Positions 36,257 through 44,325 of a stretch of DNA of 64,000 bases are shown piece by piece. The DNA lies in assembly GCA_902587565.1 (NCBI GenBank), contig CACILT010000003.1, positions 1 through 64,000 on the forward strand, read 5' to 3'. Origin of the DNA: an uncultured Alphaproteobacteria bacterium. GTDB lineage: Bacteria; Pseudomonadota; Alphaproteobacteria; HIMB59; GCA-002718135. The number at the start of each line of letters is the position of its first letter. Within the stretch, counting starts at the first letter, position 1. The notes below the pieces were generated by a model. The model searched no databases. It worked only from the letters and a program-made list of their open reading frames with translations, and was not told the origin of the DNA. Both the position numbers and the translations under genes were made by a program.

Positions 36257-37855
36257 ATGAAATATGATTATATCATTATTGGAGGCGGGAGTTCGGGCTG
36301 TGTTACTGCGAACAAGTTAATAAACAACGAGGCAAAAGTACTAATTGTAGAAGAAGGAGGGGATTATAAAAATCCCTTTTTAAAAATGCCAGCTGGCTTT
36401 ATTCCTATGTTAGATGGTAGTCCCTATCATAGGTTTCATAAAACAATTCCACAGCAACAACTAAATGGAAGACAACATGACATAGCACAAGGTAAAATTT
36501 TAGGTGGTGGTAGCAGTATCAATGGAATGGTTTATATGAGAGGTCGACCTTCTGACTATGATAAATGGTTTATAGAAATTGAAGATCAGAATTGGACATG
36601 GGATTCTTTATTAAAAAGTTACACTGACTTAGAAGGTAATCAAAGATTAAATAACAATTTCCATGGAGCAAATGGACCATTGAAAGTTTCTGACCCCATG
36701 TATGTAGTAAAAGGAACTGATCTTTATTTAAAAACAATGCAAGGATTGGGCTTACCTTATAACACTGACTTTAATGATGGAAAGCAATATGGTGTTGGGT
36801 TAATGCAATTGACAACTTATTATGGAAAACGTTGCAGTGCAGTAGATGCATTTATTGAACCTATAAGGAAGAATAAAAATTTAACCATTAAATTAAAAAG
36901 TGTAGTAACTAAAATAATTTTCGAAAAAAATAAAGCTATAGGAGTTGAGGTTTTAAAAAATGGAAAATTAGAAAAATATTATGCAAATAGTCAAATAATT
37001 TTAACTGCTGGAACATATATATCTCCAAAGATACTAATGCATTCAGGCATAGGCGATGAAGAAGAATTAAAAAAACACAATATAAGAACTAAAATTAACT
37101 TAAAAGGAGTTGGAAAAAATTTACAAGATCATCATGAAGTTCCTTATGTTGTTTCAACAAAAAAAGGTTATGGATATTTTAATCAAGATAAAGGAATTAG
37201 AAAATATATAAATGGATTACAGTATATTTTGTTTAATTCAGGTCCTGTTACATCAAATGCTGCTGAAACGTGTGCTTTTTTAAATCCAAGAAATTTAAAA
37301 GATAATAACGACCCACCTATCAAACTATATTGTGTACAAATAATGTACACAGACAGGGATACGAAAGATATTAAACAAAGTCATGGTCTTACTTTGACAT
37401 CATGTATAATGAATCCAAAAGCACGTGGGGATGTTAAATTAAGATCATCGAATCCACTTGATTTACCATTAATAAATCCAAACTTTTTTTCTAATGATGA
37501 AGATTTAAATCTAATGGTAGATAGTTTGAAGTTTGCTAGAAAAGTTGTAGAGTCTAAACCTCTTTCAGAAATAGTATTAGATGAAACTTTACCTGGTAAA
37601 AATATTAAATCAGATGATGATTTAATTAATTATTGTAAAAGAACAGTCAAAACAAATTGGCATCCAGTAGGAACATGCAAAATGGGTAAGTCAGAAGATG
37701 ATACTGCTGTTGTCGATAGTCATTTAAGAGTACATGGTGTAGAAAATCTTAGAGTTTTCGATGTTTCAATGATGCCTAACCTTGTGAGCGGTAATACTAA
37801 TGCTCCAGCTATGGCGATAGCAAATAAAGCAGTAGAAATTATGTTAAATGAATAA
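36257..37855 (+). CDS. GMC-family flavin oxidoreductase
   Basis: 532 aa from ATG 36257; an in-frame TTG at 36239 is less likely. N-terminal FAD motif DYIIIGGGSSGCVTANKL, GMC signature LGGGSSINGMVYMRGRPSDYD, and C-terminal catalytic region TNWHPVGTCKMG with its His, then NTNAPAMAIANKA. The family oxidises alcohols (choline, sugars, glucose) to aldehydes or lactones. Divergent from the sugar ABC operon, it could make the lactone that the SMP-30 enzyme opens. Choline dehydrogenase is the closest textbook relative, but nothing here fixes the substrate. Confidence 0.88.
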   Translation: MKYDYIIIGGGSSGCVTANKLINNEAKVLIVEEGGDYKNPFLKMPAGFIPMLDGSPYHRFHKTIPQQQLNGRQHDIAQGKILGGGSSINGMVYMRGRPSDYDKWFIEIEDQNWTWDSLLKSYTDLEGNQRLNNNFHGANGPLKVSDPMYVVKGTDLYLKTMQGLGLPYNTDFNDGKQYGVGLMQLTTYYGKRCSAVDAFIEPIRKNKNLTIKLKSVVTKIIFEKNKAIGVEVLKNGKLEKYYANSQIILTAGTYISPKILMHSGIGDEEELKKHNIRTKINLKGVGKNLQDHHEVPYVVSTKKGYGYFNQDKGIRKYINGLQYILFNSGPVTSNAAETCAFLNPRNLKDNNDPPIKLYCVQIMYTDRDTKDIKQSHGLTLTSCIMNPKARGDVKLRSSNPLDLPLINPNFFSNDEDLNLMVDSLKFARKVVESKPLSEIVLDETLPGKNIKSDDDLINYCKRTVKTNWHPVGTCKMGKSEDDTAVVDSHLRVHGVENLRVFDVSMMPNLVSGNTNAPAMAIANKAVEIMLNE

Positions 37856-38863
37856 TTACAAATAATGAGCTTTATCTTTGATACGCACCATTACTTCTTT
37901 AGTAGCCTCTTCAGATCCATCATGGAAAGTTCCCATAAGTTTATCTAAAAAACTTGTATTACCTCCAGAGTAATTACATTCAAAATATTTATGATGAATA
38001 TAATGGTTGTAGTCACCCGTAGGAATTGAAGTTCCATTTTTGAAAGTCATTTTTTCATATCCTGTATGTCCCGGTGTAGGTGCAAGCCCAGCATGAAATA
38101 CATGATACATTGCCACAAGAGGATGGGATGGAATAACCCAATGTATAAGAATACCAGAAAAATAGAGTACATGTTCTATTGGATGCATAGACATACCTGA
38201 CCAGGCCCCTGTGTTAGTGTTACGATGATGAACTTTGTGAGCAATTTTGTAAAGCGGGGCCCAATGTAGTAATCTATGTGTTAAATAAAAGTGTGCATCT
38301 CTAATGAAGGGTACTAAAAAAAACATAAAACAACAATAAACTGGATAAGCTTCCCAGCTTACATATGGGATAATTTGATTCGCAAATGCCCAGAATGTAA
38401 TTACTTCATAGACTGTCCATAAGGGAATAGCACTACAGAAAGTGTAAAATAAATTATCTTTTGTCTGATTATTAAATAAAAAAGTTGGATTATCTTTTTC
38501 TAAAGGACGTGGGTTGTATTTGAATGATGTGCCTTGTGTTTTTAATTTTAGATGAAAAAATCCAGTCCAAATAAGAATTATCAAACAATTTCTAAAAAAA
38601 ATATAAGATATCCAACCAACTTCAAAATTTTTCATTGTTTCTAAAGAGGGAGTTAGAAAAAAATAAGTAGCAACAGTTATTGCTCCAAAGACAAATGTCC
38701 ACGGGAAAAAAATACCTGGATATTTAAAAAAATATTTAAGCAATTTTATTGGATTATAAAAAATGTTTAGAGGAGGATTAATACTTATTGTACCAAATGG
38801 TTTCCAATGTCCTCTTTTATCTCTTGTTCCAAAATTTTCATCGTTTAATTTATCTTTACTCAT
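37856..38863 (-). CDS. Sterol desaturase/fatty acid hydroxylase family membrane di-iron protein
   Basis: 335 aa with about four hydrophobic segments. The His-box set of the family is complete: HFYLTHRLLHW, then HKVHHRNTNTGAW and SMHPIEH, then HYIHHKYFECNYSG. Such enzymes hydroxylate or desaturate with O2 and external electrons, which the ferredoxin and reductase of the same operon could supply. Last gene of the seven-gene oxygenase operon, 3 bases after the PanB-like gene. Convergent with the GMC gene: the two coding regions touch with no gap. Confidence 0.88.
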   Translation of the reverse strand: MSKDKLNDENFGTRDKRGHWKPFGTISINPPLNIFYNPIKLLKYFFKYPGIFFPWTFVFGAITVATYFFLTPSLETMKNFEVGWISYIFFRNCLIILIWTGFFHLKLKTQGTSFKYNPRPLEKDNPTFLFNNQTKDNLFYTFCSAIPLWTVYEVITFWAFANQIIPYVSWEAYPVYCCFMFFLVPFIRDAHFYLTHRLLHWAPLYKIAHKVHHRNTNTGAWSGMSMHPIEHVLYFSGILIHWVIPSHPLVAMYHVFHAGLAPTPGHTGYEKMTFKNGTSIPTGDYNHYIHHKYFECNYSGGNTSFLDKLMGTFHDGSEEATKEVMVRIKDKAHYL

Positions 38864-38866
38864 TAA

Positions 38867-39700
38867 CTAACCTCTTTTTTCTAGATCGTTTAAAAATATA
38901 TCTAGTTCTTTTTCATTGATTTCTACTATATTTTTTTTCTCAGGAAAAGTGCCAGAGTGAACATCATCATAAAATTCTTGAAAAGCAGCTTCTCGTTCTT
39001 TTTGAAGTCTTGCAAATTCTTGTTGAAAATCTCTATATTTTTTGGCATGACGTGGAATTTTGCCTTTTGTGGTTCCTAATATGTCGCATCCAAAAACATA
39101 TTCTACATCACACCCAGGTCCACTTCCCATTGACATTACTGTTGGTCTTACTTTTTTTGATATTGCCTCTGCAATTTTATATGGGACACATTCCATTTCA
39201 ATTGCAACTCCACCAGCATCTTGAATTTTTAAACATTGATCATAGACCCACATAGCTTCTATTGCTGTTTTTCCTACAGCTACAAAACCTCCTGTCCACG
39301 TCCTTTTAGGAGGAACTAATCCTACATGTCCTAAACAAGGAATACCTTCTTTGAACAATTCACTGATTAAGTCAAAACGTGTATTGCAATAAAGCATATC
39401 AAAGCCATGCTCGAGTATCTTAAAGGAAAATCTTTTTGCTTCATCAATTGTTGGTATAAAACTATCTGGTGCACCACAATGCATAAAGGCAGTAGGTGCC
39501 GCTTCTCTCATTCGAACTAATTGATCAAAATGAGGGTGATCATCATCATTTTTAAACTTACCAGCTAAACCAGTAGCTAACATTTCAAATCCAACCTTAT
39601 CAGCTGCTAGAGCTTCTTCCTCATTTTTAATTAATATACAAACTAATTTTTTATTTCCTTTGTAATTTTGTAAATCTTTAACAGTAACTTTTTTTTTCAT
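38867..39700 (-). CDS. PanB-fold paralogue 2 with degenerate metal site
   Basis: 277 aa, clearly related to ketopantoate hydroxymethyltransferase in its C-terminal half: GHVGLVPPKRTWTGGF, IQDAGGVAIEMECVP and MGSGPGCDVEYVFGCDILG, ending PRHAKKYRDF. The Glu of the LECVP-like motif (E170) is kept. The PanB metal and substrate residues are not: the VGDS position reads MLATG (40-44), LADLPF reads AFMHCG, and KIEGG reads LYCNT (103-107). It is therefore unlikely to be real PanB. The gene is 2 bases from the second desaturase gene. Function unknown. Confidence 0.8.
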   Translation of the reverse strand: MKKKVTVKDLQNYKGNKKLVCILIKNEEEALAADKVGFEMLATGLAGKFKNDDDHPHFDQLVRMREAAPTAFMHCGAPDSFIPTIDEAKRFSFKILEHGFDMLYCNTRFDLISELFKEGIPCLGHVGLVPPKRTWTGGFVAVGKTAIEAMWVYDQCLKIQDAGGVAIEMECVPYKIAEAISKKVRPTVMSMGSGPGCDVEYVFGCDILGTTKGKIPRHAKKYRDFQQEFARLQKEREAAFQEFYDDVHSGTFPEKKNIVEINEKELDIFLNDLEKRG

Positions 39701-39702
39701 TT

Positions 39703-40716
39703 TTAATTCACTTTTGGAACTTGAATATCAACAAAATAATTTTTATCTTTTGATTGTTTAAATATCGCGGGAATAATTTCTTTGTAAGCATCTATCACAC
39801 CTATTTTAGGTGAAGGCATTTGATCTTTAATTACTTTATGAAAAGTTTTTAAATTGTAACAAGGTATTTTTGGAAAAATGTGGTGTTCAATATGATACTC
39901 CATCTTTGAATACAGAAAACTAAAAAAAGGATTTAAAATTACAGTTCTGGTACTTTTTCTATGATCTTTAACGTTATCTTGTAATCCAGCGTGTTGTGTC
40001 ATTGCACATATCATTAAAATTGTATTGCCATAAAAGGGTGGTAACAAAATCATGATAATTGGTAACCAGGAATTTATATAAACTGAAAAAGCAATTATAC
40101 TAAACCAGAATAATACATATAAACGTGAACTATTTTTCACTTTTTTAATTTCATTTTTTGGAACAGTTTGTTTTACTACATCTGAAAAAATACCCAAGGA
40201 ATGTTTTATAATCTCAAAGTGTGTAAAATGTCTAACTTTTTGAATATTAATTAATGGTCCAAGAGGTAAGAAGTTTAGTAAAAATCTAATTGGTTCAGTA
40301 GGTCTGGGACTGTTATTTTCATAATCATAAACTTCTTCATGAGTAAAAATTGTATGAGTATGATGGTGAAAATGACTCCATTTCCAACGAACTGCCTCAA
40401 ATCCACCAAGTAAGCTTGTTAAATTATAAAAAAAACGGTTTAATGATCGTGATTTGAAATATGTTTCATGATTTGTTTCGTGTTGAATACTGATTATTTT
40501 ACAATAAAAAATATTGCCATAAAGTAGTAAAGTTAAAAGACTCCACCAAGTTCCCCAAGTAATAATAGACAAATATCCTGAGATTAATAATAAAAAAAAG
40601 AAAATAGAGATATCAATCGTTGCCTTTAAATCTGATCGCTTAGAAAATTCTTTAAGGATTTTTTTTTCTATATTTGGTTTATACCAAGATTTAAGATCAA
40701 CTTCACCAGCAAACAT
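39703..40716 (-). CDS. MocD/fatty-acid-desaturase-type membrane oxygenase 2
   Basis: 337 aa, about four to six hydrophobic segments. Three His boxes: HETNH (79-83), WSHFHHH (H115-H119) and YHIEHHIFPKIP near the C-terminus. It is a paralogue of the protein at 43170, sharing WYKPNI/WYRANI, YLSIITWGTWW/YLAYITWGTWW and the order of His boxes. The family includes lipid desaturases and the rhizopine oxygenase MocD. Electron supply is presumably the Rieske ferredoxin and reductase in the same operon. Paired with a PanB-like gene on each side. Confidence 0.87.
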   Translation of the reverse strand: MFAGEVDLKSWYKPNIEKKILKEFSKRSDLKATIDISIFFFLLLISGYLSIITWGTWWSLLTLLLYGNIFYCKIISIQHETNHETYFKSRSLNRFFYNLTSLLGGFEAVRWKWSHFHHHTHTIFTHEEVYDYENNSPRPTEPIRFLLNFLPLGPLINIQKVRHFTHFEIIKHSLGIFSDVVKQTVPKNEIKKVKNSSRLYVLFWFSIIAFSVYINSWLPIIMILLPPFYGNTILMICAMTQHAGLQDNVKDHRKSTRTVILNPFFSFLYSKMEYHIEHHIFPKIPCYNLKTFHKVIKDQMPSPKIGVIDAYKEIIPAIFKQSKDKNYFVDIQVPKVN

Positions 40717-40721
40717 GATTA

Positions 40722-41549
40722 TTAAAATTTTTCAGCAAGTTTTAAGAATTTTTCATATTCTTTATCTTCAATACCAACTGTTATTTTAGGATCATTAAAT
40801 TTTTTATTTAATGTGTCTTCGTGAAATGATTTAAATGCATCCACTCTTTCTCTTTGTAACTTTTCATGCTCTTTCTTGAAGTCTTTATATATTCTTGCGT
40901 GACGAGGAATGTGACCCTTAGTATATCCAAGAACATCATTTGCAAAAAGATATTGTCCATCACATCCAGATCCACTACCCATAGAAAGTGTCATAATATC
41001 AACTTTTTGTGTTACTACTTCTGCTACTTTAGGAGGAACTACTTCGAGCTCTACTCCAATTGCACCTGCATCTTGAAGTTCAAGTGTATGTTCTAAAATT
41101 CTAATTGCCTTATCTGCTGTCTTTCCTTGAGCAACAAATCCACCAATCCACGTTGAATTTCCTGGAACTAAACCGACGTGGCTATTTATAGGAACGAACT
41201 CATCTCTTAGAGCTCTAATCCATTTATAGCTCCAGTTACCTCCATAAATAACATCTGCTCCAATATCTAGATATTTATGAGATAGTTTCATTGCCTCATA
41301 TTCAGACGCAACTCTTACGGCTCCTCCAGATTGCATAAAGCAAGTCGGCGCAGCTTTACGTATTCTTTTTAATTCATCAAAAGAATTATATATACCGAAT
41401 TGAGGAGCATCATGAGAAGTACAAATCATATCTATACCTGCCTCTTCAGCAGCAGCTGCTTCATCCTCACTATGTACAAACATAACACTTAATTGTCTTT
41501 TACCTTTACATTGTAGGTAATCATAAACAGTCAGTTTTTTTCTACTCAT
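40722..41549 (-). CDS. PanB-fold paralogue 1 with degenerate metal site
   Basis: 275 aa, homologous to its operon neighbour at 38867. PanB-like features kept: SHVGLVPGNSTWIGGF, LQDAGAIGVELEVVP with E169, and MGSGSGCDGQYLFANDVLG. Replaced: VGDS by CTSHD (43-47), LADLPF by CFMQSG (70-75), KIEGG by IYGGN (101-105), removing the Asp/Asp/Glu metal ligands and the Lys of PanB. The (beta/alpha)8 fold and a C-terminal helix rich in Lys/Glu are retained. A changed C-C or C-O chemistry in the PEP-mutase/PanB superfamily is likely, but the reaction cannot be named. Confidence 0.8.
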   Translation of the reverse strand: MSRKKLTVYDYLQCKGKRQLSVMFVHSEDEAAAAEEAGIDMICTSHDAPQFGIYNSFDELKRIRKAAPTCFMQSGGAVRVASEYEAMKLSHKYLDIGADVIYGGNWSYKWIRALRDEFVPINSHVGLVPGNSTWIGGFVAQGKTADKAIRILEHTLELQDAGAIGVELEVVPPKVAEVVTQKVDIMTLSMGSGSGCDGQYLFANDVLGYTKGHIPRHARIYKDFKKEHEKLQRERVDAFKSFHEDTLNKKFNDPKITVGIEDKEYEKFLKLAEKF

Positions 41550-41567
41550 AAAATCTCCAGATATTAA

Positions 41568-41885
41568 TTAATTTATCTTAATGAAAATTTTATCATTATC
41601 AACTTTAACTGGATACGTTTTTAAGTCATCACACGCAGGTGGGCTTAGAGCCTCTCCAGATTTTATATTAAATATACCTTGATGCATTGGACACTCTATT
41701 TCATCATCCATAACTAGGCCATCTTCAAGATGCACAGCCTCATGGGTACAAATCCCATCTGTAGCATAAAACCCATCTGTTAATCTATATACACAAAAAG
41801 TTTTATCTTGATGATCAAATCTTATTAGATCTTCTTCCTCTATGCTATCGGTAGATCCTACCTCAATCCAATTTTCATCAGCCAT
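41568..41885 (-). CDS. Rieske-type [2Fe-2S] ferredoxin (MocE-like)
   Basis: 105 aa, a complete small Rieske ferredoxin. Cluster ligands are C46-x-H48 (GICTHEAVHLEDG) and C65-x2-H68 (ECPMHQGIFN). No signal peptide, so cytoplasmic. It resembles MocE and the ferredoxins of ring-hydroxylating dioxygenases. Between the reductase and the first PanB-like gene, it is the obvious electron carrier from the reductase to the membrane oxygenases. Confidence 0.93.
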   Translation of the reverse strand: MADENWIEVGSTDSIEEEDLIRFDHQDKTFCVYRLTDGFYATDGICTHEAVHLEDGLVMDDEIECPMHQGIFNIKSGEALSPPACDDLKTYPVKVDNDKIFIKIN

Positions 41886-41935
41886 TAAGTATATATAATG
41901 ACAAATTTTGGAAAATAAATATAAAATTGAAATTC

Positions 41936-43165
41936 TTATTTCTGGATAAGTTTATTTAATTTTTGGCTTTGATCAGATAATAGTGAACTATCAACAATTG
42001 TGTTTTTTTCAGTCAACTTTGAAGTTATTCTAATATCACGTCCAACTTTTCCAGCAATACCTAAACCGCATGCGCCTTTAATTTTTTTATTTTTTAAGAA
42101 GAAATAAATTATGCCATCATCAATTCTCTTGCCCCTTTCGACAATTTCATCATAATCATCACAGATACCAGTTAGTTGAAGATTTAAATTGAATTGATCA
42201 GACCACATCCACGGAATAGATGAATACTCTGTTTTTATTCCAGAGATATTTTTTCCTGCACATAAACCATGATTTTGAGCATGTTGATAAGATTCAAGAC
42301 GCATATATTTAGCATATAAAGGATGGTAAAAGTTAGAAACATCTCCTGAAGCATATACATTTTTTATATTAGTTTCACAAAATTCATTTGTGACAATTCC
42401 ATTATCTAGTTTTAATTTAGTATTTTCAAATAGTCCAACATTTGGAATAGATCCTATACCTGCAACTATAAGATCTGATATTATTTCTGTGTTATCGTTT
42501 AATAAGATTTTATATTTTTCATTGATTTTAGTTATTTCGGAAATTGTTTTATTTAAAATTATTTTATTTCCCTCATTCTCATGGAATTGTTTTACTAGAT
42601 CAGCAATTTGATTAGGAATGATCCTTCCCATTAATTGGTTACCTACTTCAACAAGACTAATATTTTTATTTAGTTGAGAAAAAGATGATGCTATTTCTAA
42701 ACCAATGAAACCACCGCCTATGATTAATATATTTTTTTTTCCTAAAGCTTTCTCTTTAATGTTATTTGCCTCTTCTAAATTTCTTAAATAAAAAATCTCA
42801 TCATCAACTTCACTATTAATGTTTAATTTTCTATTCTTGGAACCAGTGGAAATTAAAAGAGTATCGTAAGTATATTGTTTGTTATCTTCTGATACTAAAA
42901 TATTATTTTCAAAGTCTACTTTGATAATAATAGTATTAAGATAATTTATTTTTTCTTCTTCTAATGTCTCTTTTGAACAAAAGTATAAGTCTTCATCAAT
43001 TCTTTTATTTAAAAGAAAATCTTTTGATAAAGGTGGTCTTTCATAAGGTATAAATTTTTCTTCTCCCAGGATTGTTATTTCTGCATCTCTATTATTTTTT
43101 CTTATTTCTCTTGCAGCGTACAAAGCGGATTGACCTCCGCCTAGAATAAATATTTTTTTATTCAC
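41936..43165 (-). CDS. FAD-dependent ferredoxin-NAD(P)+ reductase (MocF/BphA4-like)
   Basis: 409 aa. FAD motif IFILGGGQSALYAAREIR, followed by the diagnostic GEEKFIPYERPPLSKDFLL of Rieske-ferredoxin reductases; NAD-binding motif NILIIGGGFIGLEIASSF; C-terminal FAD motif NVYASGDVSNFY. It would pass electrons from NAD(P)H to the Rieske ferredoxin encoded 50 bases downstream. It lies 4 bases after the first desaturase-type gene. Confidence 0.92.
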   Translation of the reverse strand: MNKKIFILGGGQSALYAAREIRKNNRDAEITILGEEKFIPYERPPLSKDFLLNKRIDEDLYFCSKETLEEEKINYLNTIIIKVDFENNILVSEDNKQYTYDTLLISTGSKNRKLNINSEVDDEIFYLRNLEEANNIKEKALGKKNILIIGGGFIGLEIASSFSQLNKNISLVEVGNQLMGRIIPNQIADLVKQFHENEGNKIILNKTISEITKINEKYKILLNDNTEIISDLIVAGIGSIPNVGLFENTKLKLDNGIVTNEFCETNIKNVYASGDVSNFYHPLYAKYMRLESYQHAQNHGLCAGKNISGIKTEYSSIPWMWSDQFNLNLQLTGICDDYDEIVERGKRIDDGIIYFFLKNKKIKGACGLGIAGKVGRDIRITSKLTEKNTIVDSSLLSDQSQKLNKLIQK

Positions 43166-43169
43166 TTAG

Positions 43170-44156
43170 TTATATTTTACTTGGGACTAGAAGATCAATT
43201 TTGTAATCAGGATTTTTTGACTGTTTATATAAAGCCGGGATAATCTCTTTATACGCACCCCATAATCCTTTTCTGATTGGTGGCATTTGATCTTTAATAA
43301 GTTCATGCAATTTTGGTAAATTATATGATGGAACTTGTGGAAACATATGATGTTCAATATGGTATTCCATTTGCCAATACAAAAAGCTGAATATTGGATT
43401 GAGTTTTACTGTTCTTGTGCTGTGTCGATGATCTTTAATATCTTCTTTTAGTCCTGCATGCTGAGTTGCGCCAAAAAGAGTAATCAAAGTCTTTCCATAA
43501 AAATTTGGTAAAATAATATATAATAGTGGTAACCAAGATTGAAAATAAATAGAGGCTGCAATTGTTGCAACCCATATAAATACATGACTTCTTGCTGACC
43601 ACCTACACTTACTTCTTTCTTTTTCTGGAACGCACACCTTCATCACATCAGTTGTAACACCAAATGCATGCTTAATGGTTTCCCAATGAAGTGATTTGTG
43701 AATATAGAGAAAGCCTGAAAAAGGCACAAAAAGTGAAAAGAACCATATTAAATCAGTTGGTTTTTTAACTAGAATTTCAAAATCGTAGGGATCATTAAAT
43801 ATAGTATAGGAGTGATGATGAAAATGTGAATGTCTCCATCTTACTGGCTCAAAATTGTCCATGAAACCAGCAATGTAATAAAAGAAATCGTTCCAAAATT
43901 TACTTTTAAATGCTGTTCTATGTCCAGTCTCATGCCATAAAGCATCAGAACAACCCCATATACTTCCATAAATAAAGAAAAATAATACACACCACCATGT
44001 ACCCCAAGTAATGTAAGCTAAATAACCGGCTATAAATAAAGCTGAAAAGTAAATAAACATATGCTTAAAACCCTGCCAATCAGATTTTTTACAAAGTTTC
44101 TTAAACTCTTTTTTGTCTATATTCGCTCTATACCACTTGTTTAGATCAACATCCAT
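43170..44156 (-). CDS. MocD/fatty-acid-desaturase-type membrane oxygenase 1
   Basis: 328 aa, first gene of the oxygenase operon. His boxes: HETGH (75-79), HSHFHHH (109-115), HAGLKEDIKDHRHSTRT and the C-terminal YHIEHHMFPQVPSYN. Hydrophobic helices flank them. Together with the ferredoxin and reductase that follow, the gene order oxygenase-reductase-ferredoxin mirrors the components of rhizopine mocDEF. The homology is at family level; the real substrate could be an ether, an amine or a lipid. The start fits the -HETGH spacing of the family, and no alternative start is evident. Confidence 0.88.
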   Translation of the reverse strand: MDVDLNKWYRANIDKKEFKKLCKKSDWQGFKHMFIYFSALFIAGYLAYITWGTWWCVLFFFIYGSIWGCSDALWHETGHRTAFKSKFWNDFFYYIAGFMDNFEPVRWRHSHFHHHSYTIFNDPYDFEILVKKPTDLIWFFSLFVPFSGFLYIHKSLHWETIKHAFGVTTDVMKVCVPEKERSKCRWSARSHVFIWVATIAASIYFQSWLPLLYIILPNFYGKTLITLFGATQHAGLKEDIKDHRHSTRTVKLNPIFSFLYWQMEYHIEHHMFPQVPSYNLPKLHELIKDQMPPIRKGLWGAYKEIIPALYKQSKNPDYKIDLLVPSKI

Positions 44157-44207
44157 AATGTTAAATTACCACTTTTTTAACAAGTATTAAATACAAAATT
44201 GGAAATT

Positions 44208-44236
44208 AGATATCAAATATGTCGCATTTTATATCT
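44208..44236. promoter_or_regulatory. Candidate operator: 29-bp imperfect palindrome between two divergent operons
   Basis: AGATATCAAAT (44208-44218) and ATTTTATATCT (44226-44236) match as an inverted repeat at 10 of 11 positions around a 7-base centre, ATGTCGC. It lies 52 bases upstream of the oxygenase operon start and 90 upstream of the binding-protein gene, in the only intergenic region shared by both. That placement fits co-regulation of the importer and the oxygenase pathway by one dimeric repressor or activator. No regulator gene is nearby. Confidence 0.5.
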
Positions 44237-44325
44237 GTATTAAGTGTGAAATTTTAATCAAATAAATGTAATTGTAAATTTATTTATTTTACTTATAATT
44301 TTATCATTAATTATTCGGAGGAATT

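Noticed and set aside
38867-41549. Calling the two genes panB
   Set aside because: Metal-binding and Lys positions of PanB are replaced in both copies, and they sit in an oxygenase operon rather than with panC or panD.
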